From: Limnoperna fortunei
Lineage: Eukaryota; Mollusca; Bivalvia; Mytilida; Modiolidae
Direction: 5' to 3'
NCBI GenBank assembly: GCA_944474755.1
Contig: OX104111.1
Location: 101,113,178 to 101,177,177, forward strand
DNA length: 64,000 nt
Below are positions 33,830 through 44,878 of this stretch, piece by piece (position 1 is the first letter of the stretch; the number at the start of each line of letters is the position of its first letter). The translations under genes and the position numbers were made by a program. The notes under the pieces are model-generated. The model worked only from the letters and a program-made list of their open reading frames with translations. It was not told where the DNA came from and made no database searches.

Positions 33830-35130
33830 TTCTCATTAGGGCAATAACTCATATAAATAGCCATGTGATAATTTGGGACTAAATAATAATTGTGGGCCTT
33901 GTCCTGCTGATTTGTTTGTAGTTTACATTTAGTTGTTATACCATTTAAGTTACAGGTCAAAACGTACAAATATCACAAAAAATTGTTATTAAAGGGCAAT
34001 AACTCTTATAAGGAATCATGGGACAATGTTCAGACAATAAAATGATTTGTAAACTTCTCATGTCTGATTTTTATTGCTACTTACAGTTTTTATCTAGGAT
34101 GACAGTTTTTAATGTCTAACGCAATTGAAGGTCATTTTGTCTGAAATCGTGTTAAACAGAATTAACGCCTTTAAGGAGTCGTGTGACACTGACAAAAATT
34201 CAGAACAACAAGATTGTCATTTAAGCAATTTACAATGGCATTCTAGCTCTTATAATGTTTATGTTATATTGTAACTAAAAGTGCTCATCAATTTGAACAG
34301 TTTTCTAAATGACTATTTTAATATTTTAAATATTGACCAAATCGTGTATTGACATTTTTATTTACAGTGACCATCTCCATTGATCAACACCCTGGCTACA
34401 AAATTGAAACTAGGTACCCTAAGGATAATTGTGGCCAAGTTTAAAAAAAAATGGGGGTTTCCGAGGAGAAGATTTTTGAAAAAGGTTACTACGGACACCA
34501 AGTTGTGGCAAAAGCTTACATTGACTCGGTCCAGGTGTACTAAAAAGTTAACCTCTCATTTACAAGGATGTTGGGTGGTCGTACATATATGTCAGGTAGG
34601 TATAATTTATTCACAAAATTTGCTTTCAAATATGTGAATTTTATTTATAAATTAAGTAATATCTGATGTGTCCGTTAGGTTTTCTATGATTCCTACACAT
34701 TCCCCACATTGGTTGTGGGTAGATGAAGAAGTTTTGCATCCACATGTGGTTTCTCTCTTAAATTTCATTTTAAAACAAACATAAACTTCTTTTTTTTTAT
34801 CTTTTATGTTTACGGTATTTTGTGTATGTGTGTGTTTAAAAATAAAATAAAAACTCAATCCCATGATAGAATGTCCACAATAGTGTCTTCTGTATAAAAT
34901 AAAAACTCAATCCCATGATAGAATGTCCTCAATAGTGTCTTCTGTATAAATCAGTATATATACAAGCTGTCAGCATAATAAAATATTCACTATGTTAAAA
35001 ACTTCATTTCCAAATTATCTATTATAAACTCGCCGGGAAAAATTTCCATTTTTATACATCTAAAACCTGAACCTTGGTATCATCCACCAACTAAAATTGC
35101 TAAAATTTACATTTGTAATCATTATGAGTC
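33830..35130. other. Intergenic, repeat remnants only
   Basis: Contains decayed unit-like words (AAAGGGCAATAACTCTTATA at about 33990) related to element A subtypes. Also holds a recent 54-bp tandem duplication at about 34848-34955 (AAAACTCAATCCCATGATAG, GTGTCTTCTGTATAAA). The frame at 34380-34637 (+) lacks family motifs and is not called. Confidence 0.5.
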
Positions 35131-35139
35131 CCCTTTTTA

Positions 35140-37500
35140 CGCGAACAACAATTTTCTATCGTTTTCTGCAAAACCCTTTGTTTTGAGGTGTTCGTCGATA
35201 ACCTCCATGCAACTAGATCGAATACCTTTGGATTTGGGTGATACTTTTCTTTTGCACTGAACAAGAAGATTGTTTAAAATCTGGAAGTTTTATTGGAACT
35301 GCCATCAGCAACTGAAGTAACTGGGGACACCACATTAGTCTCGGCCAGTGCGGTGCAATAAGTATATGATATACACTGATATGTGTTCCAGTATCATTGG
35401 AATCAGTGACAAAGATCGAGGGACAGCATACCCGTTCAATTCATGGATAAATCACACACTGCTAGAGCTTGGGGATGATTTATACATCCATTGCTAGTGC
35501 TTGGGGATGATTTATACACCCACTGCTGGAGCTCGAGGATGATTTATCCATGATAAACTCTTCAGCTTTCTTGTTTTCTAGAGCTGCATACATATCTACT
35601 GTTGGTTCGTTGTGAAAGATCTTCATCACTACAGCATTGTTCAATTTCATTATGTTGAACGGATTTTTATCCGACTCAACTAAGCTGCCAACATTTTTTT
35701 TCTTCTCAGAAAGATTTGGTCGTTTATTGCAAAAAGTTTCTTTCAAAGATCTTGTCTTGAATAGCTAAGTTCTTGAATATAAATCCTCCCAAACTCGACA
35801 TCGAGGCATCTGTTTTGATCGTAACTGTCGTTTGTACTCGTTTTAAAAATAAATCTGCCATGAGAATGTTCTCCAAAGTAACCACAATTTAAAATGTTTT
35901 CAGCTCTAGAGAACAAGGACTCTGAAAATGCAAACTATTTTCTGCTGGACTGCATGCCTAAAGCAGATGTAACTAGATGGGCCTGATAAAATAACCTCGC
36001 ACTTGAACCTAATTCAAGAACGGATGCTATTTTTTCCAGAACACAAAGATATTGTCTGGCTGTTATATTGGCCTTCAATAATTCCTGAATAGGCAGAAAA
36101 ACCACATAACTCTATCCGGAGTGGGAAACACTTATCCTTTGTCAAATTCGAACAGAGCTTCCAAGTACGTTACTGTCTAACTCGATTCCAGGCTTGATTT
36201 TTCTACATGTATTATGGAGCCTAATTGAACCAGGAAATTTAGTATCAACTCTCGATTTTGCAGAAGTCGGTATTGTATATCTTCTACACTCATCCAATCG
36301 TCTAGATAAACTGCTAGATGCTAGACGTGTATTTAGTATTCGTAAGTGTGCCGCTATAACTGACACTAATTGGTGAAAACCCGAGGTGATGAGGTTGGAC
36401 CGAAACACAGAGCTCTGAACTGGTATATGTTCCTTAACACAAAAATCGAAGACAGGGGCGTAGCTGGCCTTAAATTTGATGTACGCAAAATTACGGCGAG
36501 GGGTCTGGGGGCCGCTCAAGTCCCCCAGTGGGTCCAGGGCAAAGCCATGGTGGGGGGACCGGGATGGCGAAGCCCCCCGGAAGCTCCCGGATTTTAGCGA
36601 TTTTGAACAGTTTTGAACCACTTTTTGAGAGACCTTAACTGGGCTTCAAATATGATTATGACATGACGGAAAACCAAATCTACTTTTGGCTCAACAAAAT
36701 ACGGTAGATATATTGGAAAATTGAATAGGTGAACGTTTTCCCATTTCAAAGTTAGCACTTTATATTTGACATCATCGGTGATGGAATGATGCTCGCCGTC
36801 GAGCTTCAATATGTCTGGATAAGGTGTTGACGATTCGAGAAACTCAGTCCTTGACGAAGAGGTCATTTTAAATTTTATGCAATGCAAACTTTTAAAAAAG
36901 TAAAACGCAAACTTATACGGTCGGAAGAGTACAATTTCCGGATTGATGGTGTTTATGAATGCGGAGACGAGTTATAGGATTGTAGTTTATATTATCTGAA
37001 TTGAAAAGTATAAATTTAACGCTGCATGAAGACATTTTTGTCACTTTTTAATTTTTGTTACTGTTTCTGAAAGTACGCAACTGCGTATTTGCGTAAAGGC
37101 AGCTACGCCCCTGGAAGATGCTTCCTCTGTTTTATTTAACTATTATATGGAAATAGGCATTGTTCAAATCGAGAGTTATTGTCCAATCTCCTTGTTTTAC
37201 TACGCTGAACAATTTTGACAATGTAACCATTTTTGAAATGCTGTTTTTTCAGATGCCGATTAAGAGGCTTTAAATTTATTATTCCATGAAACAGGTTTTT
37301 CCAGAAATTCTAATTTGTACCAGTCCCTTATAAAAAACACTACCTATTGATAGTTATATTTTCCAAATGATTAACACATTTTGAAAGACGACCCCGACTG
37401 TTATAAGTAGCAACGACATTCTTACCTTGTAATATTAAACTATGTATTTGGTTTGAAATTGCATCCGCTTCTATTGAAAACAAACCTTTTCTTTTGGAAT
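35140..37500 (-). pseudogene. DIRS-type retrotransposon remnant (RT/RNase H, split by hAT)
   Basis: Minus-strand translation, with frame changes, gives FKMVTLSKLFSVVKQGDW-like then GDWTITLDLNNAYFHI (37320-37140). After the inserted element it gives FDFCVKEHIPVQ (~36440), TKLVSVIAAHLRI-like, then LGFIIHVEKSSLESSQTV, TYLGALFEFDKG, FPTPDRV (36300-36120), and ARQYLCVLEKIASVLELGSS (~36000). Block order and wording match DIRS/Ngaro-type reverse transcriptases that read KQGDWxxxLDLKDAYFHIPI. Multiple frameshifts and stops make it a pseudogene. The extent to 35140 rests on weaker coding-like sequence. Confidence 0.7.
36453..37113. mobile_element. hAT-like element (5-bp TSD GAAGA) inside DIRS remnant
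   Basis: Terminal inverted repeat CAGGGGCGTAGCTG at both ends (right end GCAGCTACGCCCCTG). GAAGA duplicated at 36448-36452 and 37114-37118. 661 bp, with a GC-rich left half (GGGGGACCGGGATGGCGAAG). It interrupts the DIRS reverse transcriptase between the DLNNAYFHI and FDFCVKEHIPVQ blocks. No transposase. Confidence 0.9.
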
Positions 37501-37918
37501 CCCAAAATGCTGACCCACACATTTGCTATCTGCTGGGGGTGGGTGGGGTGGGTTGGGTTGGGGTTTCTTGTCCTGCTTAGCACTAACATTTAACTTGTTT
37601 GACACATTACAATTTTGTTCAGTATTTTCCTTTTTAATATATCTTCATAGACACTGAAACATCCTTGTTACTCTGATTTTCTCGATTGTGTTTTAGTTAT
37701 AAATAAATTTTGCGGTTTTACTGACTTTTGATTGGCTGGAAAATATTTTCTATCCGAGGATGGAAAACAAATTTGATCGTCATGGAGACACGCGCCATTT
37801 GACGTCATATATTACTCCACGGGAAACTAAGTTTTTTGTTGATCTCTTTTTTATAAAATGTTCAGTTACCAAAATTAAATTGTTGAGTTTATTCTATTGT
37901 TTTAATTTATTTATAAGT

Positions 37919-38084
37919 ATTAACTACAAAAAATATTTTTTCCATCGAGGGATAACAAAAGTTCCGTTGTGCACATTTAATACAATGTGCAAACAGGGAC
38001 AGTCTATACTAGTATAGACTGTCCCTGGTGCAAAACAGAAATTTTGTGATCCCTCGATGGAGAAAATATTTTTTGTAGTTAATC
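37919..38084. repeat. Nested palindrome with perfect 30-bp core
   Basis: Outer arms (37919-37961 and 38040-38084: ATTAACTACAAAAAATATTT, TCCATCGAGGGAT) are inverted with one or two mismatches. The centre at 37996-38025 is a perfect 30-bp palindrome, GGGACAGTCTATACT then AGTATAGACTGTCCC. A related inverted pair, GGGACAGACTATACAG and TATAGACTGTCCCTGC, occurs at 17453-17490, suggesting a shared element terminus. Confidence 0.8.
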
Positions 38085-38089
38085 CTTTA

Positions 38090-40080
38090 AGAAAACGACT
38101 CAGTCAAAATAAGAATATTGGGTATAAGATCATCAAGAGCTTTATTCTTCTCTTTCCTCTCTCAAGAAATTGCTTAAGTCAGAACCAAACACACTCTCAG
38201 CACCTAAGGGCGAATCTGACAAATCTCTTCATCTTAAATTCAGTAAAGAAAACAGACCAGTATCTGTCATCACTAATTGATCTCTAATAATATGATGAAA
38301 AGCACCAGCACGACCAAATTGATAAAATTGACCAAAGTCATCAAACCATTGCACCTTTTAAAATTGTTCAGTATCTTCGTGTACAGGAAAATCATCAATC
38401 ATTTCCTCAGAAAAATTTGTTAAAGAATTTGGAAAATTTATCCTACAACTGTTTAACAAAACTTGATTTGAGCTTTATCAATCTAAATGCCCATTTTTTT
38501 CTCAAATCTTTTTAGCACATGTACAGGCACCATCACCAATAAGTTAAAACAAATCTTTTTGGAAGACTCTGAAAAAAGTTCGCATTCATTTTTGTCCCCA
38601 GTTTCCGACTCAACTCGGATCCATTTAAATCTAACCTTTCATCATCCTTTGGTCTAAGTGAAATATCATAAAAATAAAAATAAGAACCAAAAAGAGAAAA
38701 ATCCTAATGGATATATATGTCAGATAGGACCTAATTTATGAAATAAAATCTGTTTAAATTTATAAATCTACAAAATTGTGTATCCTCTTAACAGCAACTT
38801 TATACAGCCACAAAATTAACTTCCAGTGTCCCCCACACATACCCCACTCTGGTAACCAAAACAACCATTAATCCACAGCACATAACTTCCTTTGGATAAC
38901 GGTTGTTTAAACATTTTTTATGCACTGTTATATTGAATGGAAACAAATTATTTAAATGATTTAAGTCTAAGTAAGTATGTGGAATTGGTTACATTTGTTT
39001 AGTACCACCCCCCCCCCCCCCCCCCCAAAAAAAAACAAAAAACAAACCAAAACCAAAACAAAACGAAACATTACCAGCAAGTTTCATTTTAATGAAATCA
39101 ATATACATTTGATATGTACACAAACAGCTTACAACATAACACAGTTCTTTCATCAGTATAGAATTTTTATCAGCTGGTACATGTACCAATAAATAAACAG
39201 TGCTTCCAAAATCATTCTAATGTAATATTTTGTTTTCCTTCCTTATGATAAACATTAGAAAGTCTCAAACGAAATAGTTTGGTATATGCAATAAATATTC
39301 AGAAATTTACAAAATGAACGTGTGCAATATACATAATGGATAAAATCATAATGAAGTCTGTTAAAATGTTTAAGATGAAATTTTAATGGGTGAGTACACA
39401 CTGACCTGTACAATCAGGTATTACTTTGGCAAAAAATGTGTAAAAAAGATTAATATTTTAAATCCTAGTGATTACAATATTCGATTCGCTGATAAGATTA
39501 ATGCAAATGGTTCAGAACAGTTGCTATAGTACTTAAATTATGTGTCTACAATTTGAAATAGAAATTGAGAAGTCTCTTGGAATTGGTCAGACCAAATGAA
39601 ACTGAATGATAACAGAAAAAAAGAAACTGACAACAAATCACACATGTATATGCAAATGATTTCCTCTTCTTGTAAAAGTACTTTAAACAATTTGGATGTA
39701 ATTTTACATTGAATGTGTATTACAAATAATAATAATTTTGTAAGTTACTTTCAATTACACTTACTAAAAATGCCAAAAAGGATTCAGTACAAATTTGTAA
39801 CATTACTGAACTAAAAAAAGAAAATAGTTTATTTTGTCAGCTGAATACAAATGTGGAGAATTTAAATTTCAATACCAATATAGTTTCTATAATTTTAAAC
39901 CTATACTTAAGCTACTCTTTTCCTTCACCGGAGTAACTTGTTTTAATATAGTTAACTATATATTATAACATATTATTCTCTTTCAATACTTCACAAAGTC
40001 TTCTACATAGCATTTAAACATCTTGTTAATCCACATATATGATTTACATAATCCCCACTCATCTCACATACATCACAAAC
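38090..40080. other. Intergenic AT-rich stretch, no gene seen
   Basis: No exon or classified element. Contains a poly-C run followed by a purine tract at about 39006-39060, with frames that are artefacts of it. Confidence 0.4.
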
Positions 40081-40094
40081 ATACTCTCCTCTAT

Positions 40095-41345
40095 TGTCAA
40101 ATATTATACATGTGCACACGATAAATTCACACATATGTCCTCGTGCACATAAAACACTTCACACATATGTCAGTGTGCACACCAGGGATCCAGAAGTAAT
40201 CCCTGCCCATTTTGGTCATTTTTCCCCCTAAAGAAATTACTAACTTCTGGGGTAGTAGATATTAGTTGTTGATATGCAATGGGTTCCTACGATATATGCA
40301 TTGTGTGAAAAAGAAAATATATGTAGGAAGACATTCTCCTACCGAAGACTTATTTATTATAAAATGACATGTCTATGTAACATAGTAACAGCAAACAATA
40401 TTTTTTTAATGTACATTCACAACACATTTTCATTAACCAGAAGTCGGATGTTGTTACCTAATTGCCACAAGTTCTGAACAGATGTTGTAAACGATGTTCT
40501 GTGATGGACCATGCCTTTTTACATGTTTTTTTATTTAAATAACAAAATAATGATTTATGTTTCATCATTTCATTAGAATTAAATAATTTGAATTGGTTTT
40601 TCTTCAGTTTTACGCATGTCAGTAGATTTACGTAAGTCATATTGGATCTTTCATAGTGGTCTTTCACAATTATAAATTATCAGCTATTATTTGTTTTGAA
40701 TTAATATGAAAAGATATTAATTATTGATTGAGAAACTAATTTATATAATAAAAATAACTTAAAAAAAATTGCATTAAGTTAACTTAACCAACAAATTTCA
40801 CATCAATAATACGGAGAATGAATACATGTACATAAAGCTACAATCATTCATGTATATACCTTGTAGGTTGTTCTTAAATGTTCAAATATCAGTAAATCGG
40901 CAAACTGGGAATCGGCAAATTGGTTGCGGCAATCTGGGAATCGGCAAACTGGTTCTAAATGCGAAATGGATGACACCAAACTCTACTTACTTACTGACAG
41001 GAAATAGAATAGATTAGGGTAGATTTTTTAATTAAATAATTATTTCTTTCTATCTTAAAAACAACAAAAGGATTTTTATATTATTGAACCTGTTAAATGT
41101 CTGATTTGACCAAATCTTATTCTGACATTTTAGTGTAAATTTCTGTCATGTCCGGCAAATATGACGTTTCCAGACACTTGGTGCACACAATACAATTCAC
41201 ACATATGTCCATGTGCATACAATACAATTCACACATATGTCCATGTGCATACAATACAATTCACACATATGTCCATGTGCATACAATACAATTCACACAT
41301 ATGTCCATGTGCATACAATACAATTCACACATATGTCCACAATAC
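40095..41345 (+). repeat. 32-bp minisatellite, split by a hAT element
   Basis: The unit CACACATATGTCCATGTGCA TACAATACAATT (32 bp) repeats about five times at 41181-41345. It also occurs as two or three diverged units at 40095-40182. The two blocks were one array before the insertion of 40183-41180. Long open frames here (e.g. 41148-41408) only translate the repeat. Confidence 0.85.
40183..41180. mobile_element. hAT-family element, copy 1 (8-bp TSD GTGCACAC)
   Basis: 998 bp, starting CAGGGATCCAGAAG and ending CCAGACACTTG. The reverse-complemented right end CAAGTGTCTGGAA matches the left imperfectly. The exact 8-bp direct repeat GTGCACAC lies at 40175-40182 and 41181-41188. Same family and orientation as 63102-63999: shared CCCTGCCCATTT, GGTCATTTTTCCCCCTAA and GTCATGTCCGGCAAATATGA. 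No transposase ORF. Confidence 0.9.
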
Positions 41346-43314
41346 AATTTAACTAATGTACACAAATTCCATAAACTATTTATAAACTTTTGTTGTTTTT
41401 TTACTTAATCCTTAATTAATTTAAGTAAAATAAAATATATGTGTACCCTAAAAAACAAAATTAAATATAAAGTTTTTCTATAAAATAAAAATATACAATG
41501 ATGAACATGGGTGTCACAAAAAATTGATAACACAACATATTGCTACTATAAATTGAATTATTGCAAAGGTTTATATGTATATTTTGGCAATGTCCTGTTA
41601 ATGTAAATCGAACCAGTAATTAAGTTTTGTTCATCAACATTTTCTATAGTAGTAGAAATAGAAAATTAACAAGGGTTGTCCCATTAAAACGTTGTTGTGG
41701 GGAAGGATTTATTGTGGGTTGTGGATCACCAAAAATTATTATAATGCCATTAGGTAAAGCAAAAACAAGTATCTTGTTCTGTCACACCCTCCCATGTTTT
41801 ATGGAATAGCCCTAATGCAATAAGGCAAGGTTTAATATTCAACAATACTCCATTTTGCTATCTACAAATAAAGAATGCTTATTTAAAAAAAAACACCTAG
41901 AAACTTTGCAATTATAGAATGTTTAAATTATTTTATTAAAAAATTGTTACTTTATATTTCAAGCACCTTAATGATGTCCTTATAATAATGGTGTATATTA
42001 TTGTTAAATTGTTCATTGGAGTAAATATTTTAACAGGTTTAAATTGATGAACAGACTAGTAGGGCAACAATGACCAAAGTATAGTCCTCATTTCAGACAA
42101 TCTATTGTATGATGGATTCTTTATTTTTCGGCAGTTTTTGACACAGAACAGAACAGGATAAAAACTCTGATTACTACCAATAGTACAATAGTAAATGGAA
42201 GTTCAACAGATTGTCCACAGCTAGTTACCAGTCCAAACTTTGATCATTTTGCCCCATAAAACAGCTGAATATAATTTATATAAAACAAGTGTATAATTAA
42301 ACAAAAAAGAAGATTGAAAAGCGCTTTTACGATTTAATTGAAGAGGAGCAAAGGTCAGTTTTAGCAGGATAAGAATGAAGACATCTATTACAAATACTGC
42401 TTTTTAAATATTTGTTTTTGTCACACAAAAAGTGACCAGTTTCATGTTACATGTAGCACTGAGGCAATTATATTATGGCTCTAAATAAGAAAATCACAAT
42501 ATTAGTACATGTAAATGCCAAATTCAACTTGATTTGACTTGCAGTTTTTTTGTAATTGATTCAAAAACCCTTTTTTGAAACATGCAAGTACAGCATATAG
42601 ATGTATATCAATTATTTCCACCAAACATTTCAATATACAAACAAAAAATTCAATGCACTTTGCTCTGTGGGCTGCAAACAATACTGAAATATTCTTATCA
42701 TAATCAAACAAGTTATTATTCAACTTGCCCGAATAAGATGTTGATAGCAGGTAAATGTATTTTTGTTTGTTCAATAATATGTTTGGCAAGTGTTATTTTT
42801 TAAAACAGACATTTTCATAAAATGTCTAAAAATAAGAAAATCACAAACATCAGTAAATGCCCAAATTCAACTGGTTTTGATTTGCTGCTGTTCTAGTTGG
42901 TTGAAGAAACCAATTTTGAAGTATGATGAAAGCAAGCATAAAGTTGTATTTTGACTACATGTATTTCCACAAAAGATTTCACTTCACAAACAAAAAATCC
43001 CATGCATTTGGCTCTGTTGGCACAAAACAATACTGAAATAGTCTTATTATTTAACTTGCCAATTATATGCAGAGTACTAAAATAGCTTGATTCTGATTTG
43101 AATTTTATCCACACACAAAATAACTTGTCTTTTAAAAGTTGAATCTAAAATTCTAAAATCTAGCATTAAAAAAATGTTAACAGTGGAAATAACTTACTGA
43201 ATCCATTTCAATTATGTTATTTTTATAATAATTTTATGAGACTAGAATTTTTATTGAACAAAATATTAAACAACATTACTGCTGCCAAATACAACAATCT
43301 CCATTTCTTACAGG

Positions 43315-43440
43315 TGCTCAACTGCAATCTTAATTGTGAATGTTAGGGTTTTTCCCAGGTATACCAGCTTCCCCCTGGACTCAACGATATAGCTGTAAAG
43401 TTGCTGAAATAGGAGTTGAAACATCATTCAATCAAAAAAA
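43315..43440 (+). mobile_element. SINE 3' fragment
   Basis: CAGGTGCTCAACTGCAATCT, then AATTGTGAATGTTAGGG, ACTCAACGATATAGCTG, and AGTTGAAACATCATTCAATC. 5'-truncated and strongly diverged copy of the tRNA-derived SINE. Confidence 0.5.
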
Positions 43441-44341
43441 AAGAAAGAACAAAACATTTTTGAGTCATTAATTTGATATTTGATAAGACATCTCTATCTG
43501 TAAGGTTGATTGTGTGATGACTGACATCAATTTTTCAGTTAAAAATGTTTCTTAAGCATTAACAAATAAAAAAAGTGTTGTAGATTGAAGGTAAAGTATT
43601 TGGTAATTGTTGTTTGTTTTTCTGGCAAGTGTCTTTTTTAAAACATGCAGCCTTATAATTTGGCACAACTTAAATTCCACTAGCAATATTAAATATGCAT
43701 TTCTTCAATAGCCTAATCAAAATTAGAGAGGCAATAAAATAGACATTTTATACAATTAACCACTGAAAGCCTAAAAAATGCGAAAAAAATCCAAGTTCAC
43801 AAAGTTATACCACATAAATGTACACATATGTGCAAAATAAACAATTTTACTAAATATATACCCTTTGTTTAAGAACACAATGACAAACGATTTTTATCAT
43901 ATAAAAATTAATAAAAAAATTAATAAGCTGAACATTTTTTAAACATAAATATATTCATATACTTTTGATAAATGCAAAAAATGAAATACATATACTTGAC
44001 TTGAAGGAATTAGTTGAGTTATGAAATCAGGGAAATTTGAAACTTAAAGGTTAGTCTAATACTAAATATAACCTCTTTTCTATTGAATGCTAAAAGTATG
44101 CTGATTAATAAGTGTTTCAGCTTTTAATATAACTGCCAAAAACCTTATAATGCTCAACTGCCAATGTGTATTAATGTGAATTGTGAATCATCTGCCATCT
44201 GTCATGAAGACTAGAAGTAGGGTTAACACATAATGCCTGAAAACTAATCTCAGCTGAAAACATAATATCTTGAATAAAAAATTTAATTTTTTGCATTAGA
44301 ACAAATGCTAATATTAATCTTAGATTACTCTTCCACAAATC

Positions 44342-44347
44342 TTTATT
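44342..44347 (-). terminator. RIC1: RIC1 poly(A) signal candidate
   Basis: Minus-strand AATAAA 294 nt beyond the RIC1 stop. AT-rich context makes chance matches common, so this is tentative. Confidence 0.3.
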
Positions 44348-44640
44348 TTGCTTGCTGATACATAACCATAACTATAATTTGTGACAGTTATATGAAAGAA
44401 GAGAATACACTGTATCTGCCAACCAATCTTACCAAAGATAGTACGGTCTTAAATGCTTTAATACGTTGAAAAGAAAAAGATCATCTAGAAAGCACTGAGA
44501 ACATATAAACACATGCCTTAAAGAACTTGGAATTTTCTCACATGATATCACATTTGATGTATAAAATTGTCATGGAAGAAAAATACATAATACATTATTA
44601 TTGGTCCATTAACCATAAAAATAACAACAAAAACACATGG

Positions 44641-44878
44641 CTATGACACAGCACATTCACTGGGTTTCTCTTCCTTTATTTTCTCACTGTCTCTCTCCGG
44701 CGATTCTTTGTCTAACGATCGAATATCTTGTGGCACCGGAGACAACTGTTCATCACTGATTGGTGATGTGTCTATAGGTGTGGCACTAAGTTGTAAAGTC
44801 GGTGGAGTTTGTTCAACAAGTCTTGATAGCACTTGAATTTGTCCTCTTATAGCATGAAAAAATGGCTTGTATCCAACA
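44641..44878 (-). CDS. RIC1: RIC1 terminal coding exon
   Basis: 238 bp. Reads [20 protein letters not shown], then a Ser/Pro/Glu-rich tail ending EKPSECAVS and TAG. Acceptor TTTTTTTACAG before 44878. Completes the split Cys. The intron before it is 8.2 kb and carries the satellite array. Confidence 0.94.

Larger units (their letters stand above)
41346..44640. other. RIC1 3' flank/UTR region with a diverged 340-bp-spaced duplication
   Basis: No further coding exon. About 42485-42740 and 42830-43075 are diverged copies (AATAAGAAAATCAC, CAAATTCAACT, CATTTCAATATACAAACAAA, GCAAACAATACTGAAATA). A SINE 3' fragment lies at 43315-43440. Part of this may be RIC1 3' UTR. Confidence 0.5.

Noticed and set aside
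36370..36597. GC-rich plus-strand ORF
   Set aside because: The GC-rich stretch is the left half of a hAT-like element; composition alone keeps the frame open.
36142..36621. 159-codon minus-strand open frame
   Set aside because: It crosses the boundary of the hAT insertion and runs in a frame different from the DIRS RT blocks; a chimeric chance frame.
38977..39192. Frames across the poly-C tract
   Set aside because: Low-complexity proline/glycine runs produced by homopolymers.
41148..41408. Repeat protein (HICP/YNTIHTYVH repeats)
   Set aside because: Pure translation of the 32-bp minisatellite; both overlapping frames are equally open, as expected from the repeat.
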